Source of the DNA: an uncultured Candidatus Berkelbacteria bacterium | GTDB taxonomy: Bacteria > Patescibacteriota > UBA1384 > CAJBMM01 | Length of the DNA stretch: 40,548 nt | Direction: 5' to 3' | NCBI GenBank assembly: GCA_903954185.1 | Contig: CAJBMM010000007.1 | Coordinates: 1-40,548 of the forward strand | Shown here: positions 1 to 8,014 of the stretch, in pieces | Position numbering within the stretch: position 1 is the first letter of the stretch | Layout of the letters: each line of letters begins with the position of its first letter | Position numbers and translations under genes: made by a program | The notes under the pieces: model-generated | Told to the model about the DNA's origin: nothing | Seen by the model: only the letters and a program-made list of their open reading frames with translations | Databases searched by the model: none

Positions 1-654
1 ACTACCATGAATGCGAGAACTGGAGATCTTAGAGTTAGAACTAAGAAACCAGGACAAAAGAAGCTTAGAGTTAAGAAAGGATTCCGACCTAAAGTGCCTG
101 GTGAATTAGTGCAGGTAGATGCCATTACCGTATATATCTACAACATTAAACGCTACATTATCTGTGCTCTAGATATTAAGACTAAGTTTGCTTTTGCATA
201 TGCATACAAGACGTTATCTAGCGACACAGCTAAAGACTTCTTAATGAAGCTAGAGAGTGTTGCGCCATTCCACATCCAAGCTATTCAAACAGACAACGGT
301 AAAGAGTTCATGAAACACTTTCGTGACTATGCTCAAGTAAGGGGACTAACCCATTACTACAATTACCCTAACTACCCCAAGATGAATTCTTTTGTCGAAC
401 GTTTTAACCGCACTATTCAAGAGCAACACATTGGTTGGCATATGAATGACCTATATGAGCCAAATGAGTTCAACCTAGGATTAATGAAATACCTAGTCTG
501 GTACAACACCGAGAAACCACACACCTCTATTGGCAAATTACCACCGTTAAAGTATTATCTAGACAACTTCGTGGACATTAACCAGTCCAGTATGTTATGG
601 ACCTCTACAGAGAATTGCCCTATTGCTATCAAAAGTGTTATATTTACATTATGA
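1..654 (+). CDS. IS481/IS3-type transposase, integrase catalytic core (5' end outside window)
   Basis: DDE transposase that cuts and joins insertion-sequence ends. The visible part carries the rve catalytic core: first Asp in LVQVDAI, second Asp in IQTDNGKEF, Glu in NSFVERFNRT, then WYNTEKPHTSIGKLPP, typical of IS481/IS3 integrases. The frame is open to the first base, so the helix-turn-helix N terminus lies upstream of the window; the first internal ATG is at 7. The probable right end of the element is at about 609, because the complement of 582-609 begins TGTAGAGGTCC, the TGT start common to such inverted repeats. The frame therefore seems to read out of the element into flanking DNA, ending at TGA 652-654, which overlaps the next start codon. 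The family is clear; the IS boundary is inferred. Confidence 0.85.
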   Translation, partial: TTMNARTGDLRVRTKKPGQKKLRVKKGFRPKVPGELVQVDAITVYIYNIKRYIICALDIKTKFAFAYAYKTLSSDTAKDFLMKLESVAPFHIQAIQTDNGKEFMKHFRDYAQVRGLTHYYNYPNYPKMNSFVERFNRTIQEQHIGWHMNDLYEPNEFNLGLMKYLVWYNTEKPHTSIGKLPPLKYYLDNFVDINQSSMLWTSTENCPIAIKSVIFTL

Positions 655-1772
655 AATTAGCAATTGTGCACGATTTTTTATTAAGTTACGGCGGAGCTGA
701 ACGCGTAATTGAACAAGTTCACGAAATCTTCCCCACGGCCCCAATTTTTACGCTTAGATATAACGCTAAAAAGATGCATCACAAAATGGACGGATGGGAT
801 ATTCGATCTTCTTTTGTTGACAATATTCCCATTGTAAAAGATAAAGGCCATACATTAGCAATGAATCTTTATCCTTTAGCAATTGAATCATTCGATTTTA
901 AAGAATACGATATTGTTCTATCTTTTTCTAGCACTTTTGCACATGGCATAATCACTCAACCAAAAACTACTCACATTTGTTATTATCACACACCTGCAAG
1001 ATTTTTATGGGATTATCATTTTTCTTACCTAAAAGAAAAGGGTTGGGAAAATGGCTTTAAAGCACCATACGCAAAAAAATTTTTGCATAAGCTAAGAATT
1101 TGGGATTATCTAGCGGCCCAACGGCCCGACGTTTGCTTTGCCAACTCTAATACAATAAAAGACAGGGTAAGTAAGTTCTACAGACGCGAAAGCGATACAA
1201 TCTATCCTGGGGTTGAAGTAGATAATTACAACCCTACCAAAAAACACCAAGACTACTACGTTACCGTATGTCGCTTAACCAAACCAAAACGAGTTGAATT
1301 AGCGATAGAAGCATCTACCAAATTACAACTTCCTTTGCACGTAATTGGCACTGGTGAAGAACTAGAAAATCTAAAAGCTATTGCAGGACCAACAATAAAA
1401 TTTTGCGGGTTTTTAAATGATAAAGAAGTGGCAGATGAGCTTGCCTCTGCTAAAGCTTTGCTTTGGCCAAACATCGATGATTTTGGCCTAGTGCCTGTAG
1501 AAGCAATGGCATCGGGTACGCCCGTAGTCGCTTACAACATGGGTGGAGCAACCGAAACAGTTGTTCATGGCAAAACCGGTGTATTATTTAACGATCAAAC
1601 GGTTGATGGACTTATTGAAGGAATTCAAGAACTAGATAAAATTTTACCTAACCCAGATGCCAAAGTAATTAGAGCTCATGCTGAGCAATTTTCTAAAATT
1701 GCTTTTCAAAAAAATATCAAAGCCATAGTTGATAAAGAATACCAAAAACTTAACGCCAAGAATGCAAAATAA
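651..1772 (+). CDS. GT4 family glycosyltransferase (WbaZ-like)
   Basis: Cytoplasmic GT-B fold glycosyltransferase, probably adding a sugar (mannosyltransferase-like) to a cell-surface polysaccharide or lipid-linked oligosaccharide. The N terminus MKLAIVHDFLLSYGGAERV is the usual GT4 acceptor-domain start with the GGAE loop. The C-terminal nucleotide-sugar domain has FGLVPVEAMASGTPVVA followed by GGATETV, the family E-X7-E region. About 373 aa, a normal length. The frame is open further upstream, but ATG 651 matches the family start; the upstream codons are IS-derived. There is no clear Shine-Dalgarno site. A TTGCCC/TATATT pair at 615-644 could give an almost leaderless mRNA. It is followed by the WecG/TagA gene, so the pair probably serves exopolysaccharide or wall glycan synthesis. 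The sugar and acceptor cannot be told. Confidence 0.88.
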   Translation: MKLAIVHDFLLSYGGAERVIEQVHEIFPTAPIFTLRYNAKKMHHKMDGWDIRSSFVDNIPIVKDKGHTLAMNLYPLAIESFDFKEYDIVLSFSSTFAHGIITQPKTTHICYYHTPARFLWDYHFSYLKEKGWENGFKAPYAKKFLHKLRIWDYLAAQRPDVCFANSNTIKDRVSKFYRRESDTIYPGVEVDNYNPTKKHQDYYVTVCRLTKPKRVELAIEASTKLQLPLHVIGTGEELENLKAIAGPTIKFCGFLNDKEVADELASAKALLWPNIDDFGLVPVEAMASGTPVVAYNMGGATETVVHGKTGVLFNDQTVDGLIEGIQELDKILPNPDAKVIRAHAEQFSKIAFQKNIKAIVDKEYQKLNAKNAK

Positions 1773-1825
1773 TACCTATCAATTCTGTCATTCACGACGC
1801 ATTTATCGTATCAAAAAAACCTATC

Positions 1826-1884
1826 ATTCCTGCGGAGGTCATTCGATACTACTCAGACCCTGAGCCTGTCGAACGGGCAGGAAT
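1826..1884. repeat. dispersed inverted-repeat element between glycosyltransferase genes
   Basis: ATTCCTGC at 1826-1833 is mirrored by GCAGGAAT at 1877-1884, with the word GAGCCTGTCGAACGGG inside. This belongs to the ATTCCTGC...GAGCCTGTCGAA family of intergenic words that recurs in most spacers of the window (for example near 3009, 15950, 19330 and 22540). No coding function is visible. Confidence 0.6.
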
Positions 1885-1943
1885 CTATATAAATAAATTC
1901 GACTTCTTAAATGATTTTTGGCGAGTTATAAGGTAAAAAGGGA

Positions 1944-2666
1944 ATAAATAAAATCAACATCTTAAACATTAAAATTAATCACGTTACGTTAGATGAAACG
2001 CTTGCTTTAATTCATCAATATATTGACAGTGGCAAGCCTCACCAAATTTGCACTGTAAACATTGAGTTTATTAATGAAGCGTTAACCAATAAACCTTTTT
2101 TTGAGGCGATCGATAAGGCCGATTTAGCCTTAGCCGATGGCGCCGGAATTGTGCTTTCTGCAAAAATACTTAAATCTAAAGCACTCGATAAAATTTCGGG
2201 CGTAGATTTAACTTATAAGTTATGTGAAGAAGCTGCAAAACAAGGTTACCGCGTATTTTTGCTTGGTGGACAAAATGGAGTAGGGAATAAGGCAGCCGAA
2301 GTTTTGAAATCACTTTACCCAGGAATAAACATTGTTGGAACATACGAGGGCAATCCCGAAGATAATAATGTCATTACTAAAATTCATGAATCTAAGCCCC
2401 AGATACTACTGGTAGCTTGGGGCGCCCCAAAGCAAGATTTGTGGATTTCTAAAAACAAAAATGAGATAAATGTGCCTGTAATGATGGGTGTAGGTGGCAC
2501 TTATGATTTTATCGCTGGTGTTCAAAAACGTGCACCTAAAGTATGGCGCGATTTGGGTTTTGAGTGGCTTTGGCGCTTAGTACGTGAACCATGGAGATGG
2601 AAAAGGCAACTAGCACTACCCAAAGTAATCCTACTCGTACTTTGGCAACGCATCCGTCAAATATGA
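1944..2666 (+). CDS. tagA: WecG/TagA/CpsF family glycosyltransferase, probable AUA or AUC start
   Basis: Transfers a sugar (N-acetylmannosamine-type in TagA) onto a lipid-linked precursor of wall or surface polysaccharide. Visible family motifs: VNIEFINEAL, LADGAGIV, VFLLGGQNGVGNKAAE, VAWGAPKQDLWI, MMGVGGTYDFIAG and WLWRLVREPWRWKRQ. The first ATG/GTG/TTG in this part of the frame (GTG 2151) would remove about the first 68 residues, including the DGAG substrate motif, so the gene must start upstream. An in-frame stop at 1929-1931 limits the start to 1932-1965. That interval has no ATG, GTG or TTG, only ATA 1944, ATC 1953 and ATC 1959. AAGG (1930-1933) lies 10 nt before the ATA and AGGGA (1939-1943) lies 9 nt before ATC 1953. 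Length about 240 aa, normal for the family. Function is firm; the exact start is not. Confidence 0.85.
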   Translation: MNKINILNIKINHVTLDETLALIHQYIDSGKPHQICTVNIEFINEALTNKPFFEAIDKADLALADGAGIVLSAKILKSKALDKISGVDLTYKLCEEAAKQGYRVFLLGGQNGVGNKAAEVLKSLYPGINIVGTYEGNPEDNNVITKIHESKPQILLVAWGAPKQDLWISKNKNEINVPVMMGVGGTYDFIAGVQKRAPKVWRDLGFEWLWRLVREPWRWKRQLALPKVILLVLWQRIRQI

Positions 2667-2736
2667 CCAATTGGACAAATTAGTCTAATTAAATATATTT
2701 GACATTTAACTAATTATTTGCTAATATATTGACATA

Positions 2737-2761
2737 GAACGATGCAAATCGTTCTTTTTTT
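2737..2761 (+). terminator. intrinsic terminator after tagA
   Basis: Perfect 7-bp stem GAACGAT/ATCGTTC (2737-2743 with 2748-2754) closed by a GCAA tetraloop of the stable GNRA type and followed by seven T (2755-2761). It ends transcription from the glycosyltransferase pair. Confidence 0.9.
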
Positions 2762-2816
2762 GAACGGTTTTGAATTTATTAACACAACAAACGTTAGTCA
2801 ATGATTTCAGTTACTT

Positions 2817-2874
2817 GTCATCCTCGACCAGCCTACTCGAGGATCCAAAAAAGATTCTTGATAAACCAGAATGA
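2817..2874. repeat. 58-bp dispersed repeat, copy 1
   Basis: Nearly identical to 6933-6991. It starts GTCATCCTCGACCAGC, contains the inverted pair CCTCGA/TCGAGG, then AAGATTCTTGA and ends CCAGAATGA. The two copies flank the nusA-clpC block. It is part of the GTCATCCT...GAGGATC family of this genome. Confidence 0.8.
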
Positions 2875-3119
2875 TGCGTACATTCACACCCACTTTTAAG
2901 GCTCTTGACCGCCTGTGCAATAGAATGACCTTCGCCCGTCTCGTTCAAGAAGAACAGCCGAGGTGGACAGGAATGACTATAAGATAATTCCACAATTCTG
3001 CACCTGTAGTGAGCCTGTCGAATCCATTCTGCATTTTTGTAAGATATTCACAATCAAGTAAGTTTCAATAGTATTATTAAATTAAATTCGCTATAATGAA
3101 GTCAAAATAGGAGTAATAA

Positions 3120-4313
3120 ATGGCAAATGCACTAGTATCCGCTATCAGCCAAATCGCAGAAGAAAAAGGGCTCTCAAAAGAGATCGTTTTAGAAACAGTA
3201 GAAGCCGCTTTAGCTGCTGCATATCGCAAAGATTTTGGAAAACCAGATCAAATAATCAGAGTTCACCTAGACCCAGATAACGATGGAATGAAGGTAGAAA
3301 GAGTATATAAAGTTGTAGCCGACGATGAACTAAAAGAGCTAGAAGCCGAAATGACGGCCGAGCAAGCCAAGTTATTTATCAAAAACCCTAAAGTTGATGA
3401 TGAAGTTGTGATTGAATTACCGTCTCAAAGCGAATTTGGCCGCATTGCCGCTCAAACCGCCAAACAAGTTATTATTCAACGAATTCGCGAAGCTGAAAGA
3501 GAGCTACTTTACGAAGAGTTCAAGCAAAAAGAGCACATGCTACTTAACGGTTCTGTACAACAAATAGAAGGCGAAAACGTTATCGTTAATTTAGGCAAAA
3601 TTAACGGCATAATGTTCCCAATCGAACAAATTCGCGGTGAACATTACCATGTTGGGCAAAGAATTAAGGTTTTTGTCAAAGAAGTTATCGAATCTATGCG
3701 CGGACCTCAAGTTTCTGTATCACGCGCAGATGCTGCAATAGTTGCTGAACTTTTTTCATTAGAAGTACCCGAGATTGCGGCAGGATCGGTAGAAATTAAG
3801 TCTATTTCACGAGAAGCAGGCACAAGATCTAAAGTAGCTGTAACAGCCATACAAGAAGGATTAGACCCAGTAGGCTCGTGCGTAGGCCAACGCGGTATTC
3901 GCGTTCAGGCGGTTTTAGCCGAACTTGGTGAAGAAAAAATTGATATTATTTTATGGGACGAAGATCCTGTTAAGTTTATAACAAATGCCTTATCACCAGC
4001 AAAAGTTGTAAGCGTTAAACTAAATCAAAAAGAACATGCTGCTGCCGTTGTTGTACCCGAAGATCAGCTTTCGCTTGCAATCGGTAAGAATGGTCAAAAT
4101 GTACGCCTTGCTAGTAAATTATCGGGGTGGAATTTAGATATTATTAAAGATGGCGACCCAATACCCGAAAACTTTATCGAACCAACAGCTCTTGTCGAAT
4201 CAGCTGCTGAATCTATAAAACCTGCAAAAAAGCTAGCAAAACCAAAAGTAAAAGCTGTTAAAAAAACCTCGTCCAAAAAGACCTCTAAGCATAAAGACGA
4301 CGAGGAAGAATAA
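3120..4313 (+). CDS. nusA: transcription termination/antitermination protein NusA
   Basis: Binds RNA polymerase and nascent RNA and controls pausing, termination and antitermination. N-terminal polymerase-binding domain (about 1-125, with VEAALAAAYRKDFG), S1 domain (about 130-200, VNLGKINGIMFPIEQI, VGQRIKVFV), then two KH domains (about 225-350) with the RNA-binding loops VGQRGIRVQAV and IGKNGQNVRLASKLSGW. The tail is a short lysine-rich stretch ending DDEEE instead of the acidic repeats of Proteobacteria. Length 397 aa is normal for the short NusA form. ATG at 3120 has AGGAG 7 nt upstream, and TATAAT at 3092-3097 suits a -10 box. The usual neighbours rimP and infB are absent; clpC follows after 114 nt. 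Confidence 0.96.
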   Translation: MANALVSAISQIAEEKGLSKEIVLETVEAALAAAYRKDFGKPDQIIRVHLDPDNDGMKVERVYKVVADDELKELEAEMTAEQAKLFIKNPKVDDEVVIELPSQSEFGRIAAQTAKQVIIQRIREAERELLYEEFKQKEHMLLNGSVQQIEGENVIVNLGKINGIMFPIEQIRGEHYHVGQRIKVFVKEVIESMRGPQVSVSRADAAIVAELFSLEVPEIAAGSVEIKSISREAGTRSKVAVTAIQEGLDPVGSCVGQRGIRVQAVLAELGEEKIDIILWDEDPVKFITNALSPAKVVSVKLNQKEHAAAVVVPEDQLSLAIGKNGQNVRLASKLSGWNLDIIKDGDPIPENFIEPTALVESAAESIKPAKKLAKPKVKAVKKTSSKKTSKHKDDEEE

Positions 4314-4347
4314 ACAAGTCTTGCCGGAAACCCGAAATACTTAGGCA

Positions 4348-4364
4348 ACTTAAGTGGCTTAAGT
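4348..4364. other. small perfect hairpin between nusA and clpC
   Basis: ACTTAAG (4348-4354), loop TGG, CTTAAGT (4358-4364). No T run follows, so it is not a typical terminator. It could be an mRNA processing or stability element between nusA and clpC. Confidence 0.4.
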
Positions 4365-4427
4365 GACTTGGAATTCCGTAAATGTAACTTTTTCTAGACT
4401 TTACAAGTATCAATAAAAAGAGATATT

Positions 4428-6899
4428 ATGGCCAATCCATTCGACAAATTTAGCCCAAGCGTTCAAGAAGTTTTAAAAATGGCACAAAATATTGCCAAAG
4501 GAATGAACCTACCTATTGCCACAGAACACATTTTGTTAGCCGTGTGTAAAAATAGAGCCTCATTAGCACACGGAATCTTACTCAGCAATGGTATAACTGC
4601 AGACAGCGTCGAAATAAATTTATCCCACAACAGTATCACCGATGCTAAATCTAAATCTGCAACGGGACTTACGGTTGATAGTCAAAAAGCGCTAGAAACA
4701 GCCATGAAAACTGCTATTAACTTTCAACACCCCAATTTAGATACAGAACATTTGCTACTAGCGATTTTATCTAATAGCCATGCCAGTGCTTATAAGCTAG
4801 TTGAAAAGCTTAATGTTAATCCTAAATTAATAGTTGATCAAATTGTTAATTTATTTAACGAATTAATGGTAGCCGAGAATACTCAAAAGATGTTTTCGCA
4901 AGATTCCATGATGAGCGAAGAAGATATGGTCATGGCTAAAAAAGCACGAAGTGGAAACAACAGCGCCTTAGAATACTTTACAACCGACCTTACTGCAAAA
5001 GCAAGAAACGGAGAATTAGATCCATTAATTGGCCGCGATATTGAAACCGATAGATTAATTAAAATACTATCCAGACGTACAAAAAATAACCCAGTATTAA
5101 TTGGCGAGCCAGGAGTAGGGAAGTCGGCCATCGTTGAAGGTTTTGCAATTCGTGTGGCTAAAAACGAAGTACCAATTGAATTAATTGGCAAACGAGTTTT
5201 GTCGCTAGATTTAGCCTCGATGGTTGCGGGCACAATGTATCGCGGGCAATTTGAAGAGCGAATTAAAAAAGTTTTAGATGAAATTTCACAACAAAATAAC
5301 TGTATTATTTTTATCGATGAACTACACACTATAGTGGGTGCTGGCAGTGCCGAAGGAGCACTGGACGCTGCCCAAATATTAAAACCAGCTTTGGCTAAGG
5401 GGCAACTACGTTTAATTGGCGCAACAACGCTAGATGAATATCAAAAACATATCGAAAAAGATGCCGCATTAAGCCGCAGATTTCAACCAATTATTGTTAA
5501 AGAATCTACCATCGAAGAAACTATTAATATCATTCGAGGAATCAAAACTCGTTATGAAGATCATCATAATGTGATAATTACAGATGAAGCAATCGAATCA
5601 GCGGTAGTCCTATCTCAAAGATATATTTCAGACCGATTTCAACCAGATAAAGCTATAGATGTTGTAGACGAAACTGCAGCAACTAGAAAAATCAAGAACC
5701 CCCATGATAAAAAAATCATCGTATTAATGAAAAAATTAGAAGAAATTATCCAAGCTAAAGAGAGAGCGGTAGCAGAAGAACAATACGACGCCGCACTAAA
5801 TTGGCAAAAGCAAGAAAGTAGCGTAAACAAAGTGCTGGATAAATTTCAAAATGATCGAAAAATAAGAAGACCAACAATCACAAAACTAGATATCGAAAAA
5901 ACGCTGTCAATTTTAACAGGCATTCCACTTGGTACTTTAGAACATGCTGAAAATCTACAAATGCAAAACATCGAACGTCAACTTTCAAAAATTATTATCG
6001 GACAAAATGATGCAATTATATCTGTTGCCAAAGCAATCCGTAGATCCAGAAGTGGCATTGGTCAAAAAGTCAGACCAATTGGATCATTTATATTTCTTGG
6101 CCCAACAGGTGTAGGTAAAACTGAACTCGCTAAAACCATCGCCAAAAGTGTTTTTGGCCGCGAAGATGCACTGATTAAAGTAGATATGTCCGAATTTATG
6201 GAACGTCATAATTTATCACGGTTACTTGGTGCTCCTGCTGGTTATGTAGGATATGAAGAAGGTGGCAAATTAACCGAAGCAGTCCGTCGTCAACCGCATA
6301 GCCTAATTTTATTAGACGAAATAGAAAAAGCTCATCCCGATGTCTTTAACATTTTATTACAAATCTTAGAAGATGGATATTTAACCGATGCCAAAGGACG
6401 CAAAATCGATTTTAAGAACACTATGATAATCATGTCAAGCAATATCGGGGTGGCAGAACTTAACAAACAAGCAGAGTTTGGCTTTAATGCCAAAACTGCA
6501 CAAGATGGAAAAATCGCTGAACAAAAATATTTAGCCTTAAAAGACTTTTTATTAAAAGAGCTTAAAAACAAATTCCGTCCCGAATTTTTAAATCGTTTAG
6601 ATGAAGTAATAATTTTTCGTCCACTAAGCAAAGAAACCGTACGCAAAATTGTAGATATTCAAGTAGAAGAATTAATCACTCGCGCTGCCGAAATTCAAAT
6701 AAAATTACAAGTAGATTTATCGGCCAGACGCTACATCGCCGAAAAGGGATACGACCCCGAAAACGGCGCACGTCCTATAAGGCGCGTTATTCAAAACGAA
6801 ATTGAAAACAAACTAGCCGATTCCATAATTGGCAACGAAATTAACGAAAACAAAACCGTTGTCATTCGTTTAGAAAACGGCGAGCTCAACTTTAGCTAA
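4428..6899 (+). CDS. clpC: Clp protease ATP-binding subunit ClpC
   Basis: Hexameric AAA+ unfoldase that feeds proteins to ClpP. Domains: Clp_N double repeat (1-150), first AAA+ domain with Walker A GEPGVGKSA (about 226-234), UVR-type middle segment (about 432-466, LEEIIQAKERAVAEEQYDAA), second AAA+ domain with Walker A GPTGVGKTE (about 558-566) and Walker B LILLDEIEKAHPDVF, and the C-terminal D2-small domain. The UVR motif and the 823-aa length mark ClpC rather than ClpB or ClpA. At about 683 it has EFGFN in the place of the VGF loop of ClpC, consistent with ClpP docking. ATG 4428 has only a weak Shine-Dalgarno site (AAAAGAGA). No clpP lies in the window. All ATPase residues look intact. Confidence 0.95.
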   Translation: MANPFDKFSPSVQEVLKMAQNIAKGMNLPIATEHILLAVCKNRASLAHGILLSNGITADSVEINLSHNSITDAKSKSATGLTVDSQKALETAMKTAINFQHPNLDTEHLLLAILSNSHASAYKLVEKLNVNPKLIVDQIVNLFNELMVAENTQKMFSQDSMMSEEDMVMAKKARSGNNSALEYFTTDLTAKARNGELDPLIGRDIETDRLIKILSRRTKNNPVLIGEPGVGKSAIVEGFAIRVAKNEVPIELIGKRVLSLDLASMVAGTMYRGQFEERIKKVLDEISQQNNCIIFIDELHTIVGAGSAEGALDAAQILKPALAKGQLRLIGATTLDEYQKHIEKDAALSRRFQPIIVKESTIEETINIIRGIKTRYEDHHNVIITDEAIESAVVLSQRYISDRFQPDKAIDVVDETAATRKIKNPHDKKIIVLMKKLEEIIQAKERAVAEEQYDAALNWQKQESSVNKVLDKFQNDRKIRRPTITKLDIEKTLSILTGIPLGTLEHAENLQMQNIERQLSKIIIGQNDAIISVAKAIRRSRSGIGQKVRPIGSFIFLGPTGVGKTELAKTIAKSVFGREDALIKVDMSEFMERHNLSRLLGAPAGYVGYEEGGKLTEAVRRQPHSLILLDEIEKAHPDVFNILLQILEDGYLTDAKGRKIDFKNTMIIMSSNIGVAELNKQAEFGFNAKTAQDGKIAEQKYLALKDFLLKELKNKFRPEFLNRLDEVIIFRPLSKETVRKIVDIQVEELITRAAEIQIKLQVDLSARRYIAEKGYDPENGARPIRRVIQNEIENKLADSIIGNEINENKTVVIRLENGELNFS

Positions 6900-6932
6900 T
6901 CTAATTTACGCGACTATTTAGCTTACTTTCTT

Positions 6933-6991
6933 GTCATCCTCGACCAGCCTACTCGAGGATCCAAATAAGATTCTTGACATGCCAGAATGAC
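6933..6991. repeat. 58-bp dispersed repeat, copy 2
   Basis: Matches 2817-2874 almost base for base (GTCATCCTCGACCAGC ... CCAGAATGAC) in the same orientation. Confidence 0.8.
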
Positions 6992-7148
6992 ACCTTGCCC
7001 CCTGCTTACTAGGCGAATTTTGTTAGATTACTTTTTGTCATTCCTGCGTAGGATGGCGTAAGATCTCGCTTTGATCGATGCTGACAGGATCTCTCACAGA
7101 GTTCGAGATGACAGGTAAATTAGCATGGCTTGGTATTTTAAAACAGCA

Positions 7149-7176
7149 GGCCCGGGTCACTTATGTAACCCAGGCC
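7149..7176 (-). terminator. reverse-strand hairpin terminator for the small gene at 7199-7591
   Basis: Twelve-base arms (7149-7160 and 7165-7176) with loop TTAT. Read on the plus strand the stem has two C.A mismatches. Read on the minus strand both become G.U wobbles, so an RNA transcribed leftwards pairs fully (GGCCTGGGTTAC with GTGACCCGGGCC). TGCTGTTTT follows on that strand. This favours a terminator of the reverse gene just upstream. Confidence 0.6.
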
Positions 7177-7198
7177 GTTTATGCGCCCGCCGACGCAT

Positions 7199-7591
7199 TT
7201 AGCATGTGCGGTCAGTTCGAGCGAGCAAAACCCGAACCGCCGCGCCAAGTATTTCGAATACAGCGCTATCCCTACGCTTACTTGGGTGACCAAGCGTGCG
7301 GTCACATGCTGTGGCTAAAGCATCAGCAATTCCGTCGCGTAGAGGGCAATCAAGCGTAGCAAGTGCCCATATCACTTCGGGCACATTAGCCACACTTTCC
7401 CGATACTCACAACGTTCAACCAAACACGTATTGTAGTCGAACTCAACAAGCACGCCGTTGCCATCTTCAGAAATCGCAATGAATATCTTTGCGATGCATT
7501 TACGTTCGCTCACATTGCACCCCCATGCCGAATGCGTTACAGTCATGCTCATTATTAGCACACAGTTTATAATTGTCAATCTCCGCAACAA
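7199..7591 (-). CDS. small hypothetical protein, higher GC than its surroundings
   Basis: No family recognised. The frame spans up to 130 codons. A strong site, GGGGG six bases before a GTG at about 7518, suggests the real protein starts at MSERKCIAKIFIAISEDG and has about 106 residues; the longer start at 7591 adds a leader-like hydrophobic stretch. The product has scattered Cys (CIAK, NTCLVERC, LDCPL, ATACDR) and ends VRVLLARTDRTC. Its base composition is visibly richer in G+C than the AT-rich core genes around it, suggesting import. The hairpin at 7149-7176, which pairs fully only as minus-strand RNA, supports transcription. It lies alone between repeat elements. Confidence 0.5.
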   Translation of the reverse strand: MLRRLTIINCVLIMSMTVTHSAWGCNVSERKCIAKIFIAISEDGNGVLVEFDYNTCLVERCEYRESVANVPEVIWALATLDCPLRDGIADALATACDRTLGHPSKRRDSAVFEILGAAVRVLLARTDRTC

Positions 7592-7632
7592 ATTTTAAGG
7601 CTCATAAATCAATCTCAAAATTGACACCATTA

Positions 7633-7753
7633 GTCATTGCGAGGGACGTCAGACGTTTCAGAGAAGCGTACAAAGTAGTCAACTAAGCAATCTGTAATTT
7701 GGAGGGCAATAGGATTGCCGCACCTTTCGCCTTGCTCAATGGCTCGCAATGAC
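7633..7753. repeat. 121-bp inverted-repeat element (GTCATTGCGAG family)
   Basis: Starts GTCATTGCGAG and ends CTCGCAATGAC, a perfect 11-bp terminal inverted repeat, with a GGCAATAGGATTGCC-like core. Shorter relatives occur at 19210-19250 and 22268-22308 (TCATTGCGAGGAGCGTACG, TCATTGTGAGGAGCATACG). The shape is that of a small non-autonomous element or REP-like repeat; no target-site duplication is obvious. Confidence 0.7.
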
Positions 7754-7952
7754 AAATAAATCAACCTCATAAAATAAACTTTAATTATTACCAAAGAATC
7801 CATATTTTCCTTTCGGAGTATGACAAATATACTGTAATTTTTGTATGCAAAAAACAAGCATTAATATATAAATTTCTGACTTCAATAATCACATCATTAT
7901 TTACGCGCAACGTCTTAACTAGCTCATTTATTGCGTGCTAATTGGCCACATC

Positions 7953-7981
7953 TTGACATTGCCCCCAAAAACCAATACTGT
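7953..7981 (+). promoter_or_regulatory. possible promoter of the HisRS-like gene
   Basis: TTGACA at 7953-7958, 17-nt spacer, weak -10 TACTGT at 7976-7981. It lies 34 nt before ATG 8015. The -35 box is perfect but the -10 box is poor. Confidence 0.4.
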
Positions 7982-8014
7982 CTTGCAAGATAAGCAAACA
8001 TACATAGAGGGGCT

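Larger units (their letters stand above)
2667..3119. other. intergenic region before nusA
   Basis: No gene is supported here. It holds an AT-rich stretch containing gaccaattggacaaatta words, an intrinsic terminator (2737-2761), a dispersed repeat (2817-2874), further repeat words (GTAGTGAGCCTGTCGAA) and the nusA promoter region. A 60-codon reverse reading frame over the repeat is repeat-derived. A TATAAT at 3092-3097 is a good -10 box for nusA, but no convincing -35 box is visible. Confidence 0.6.
6900..7198. other. repeat-filled spacer after clpC
   Basis: Contains the second copy of the 58-bp repeat (6933-6991), a GTCATTCCTGCG...GAGATGACAG repeat (about 7037-7112) and the reverse-strand hairpin at 7149-7176. 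A forward reading frame from 7078 runs across repeat DNA and the complement of the small reverse gene and is not believed to be real. Confidence 0.6.
7592..8014. other. spacer with an inverted-repeat element before the HisRS-like gene
   Basis: Holds the 121-bp element at 7633-7753, AT-rich DNA and a possible promoter at 7953-7981. A reverse reading frame of 75 codons (7630-7857) is made largely from the repeat and is not supported. Confidence 0.6.

Noticed and set aside
2811-2993. Reverse reading frame of 60 codons before nusA
   Set aside because: Made of dispersed repeat words.
7078-7359. Forward reading frame of 93 codons
   Set aside because: It crosses a dispersed repeat, the terminator hairpin and the complement of the better supported reverse gene.
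7630-7857. Reverse reading frame of 75 codons
   Set aside because: Most of it is the 121-bp inverted-repeat element; no ribosome site and no protein-like conservation signal.
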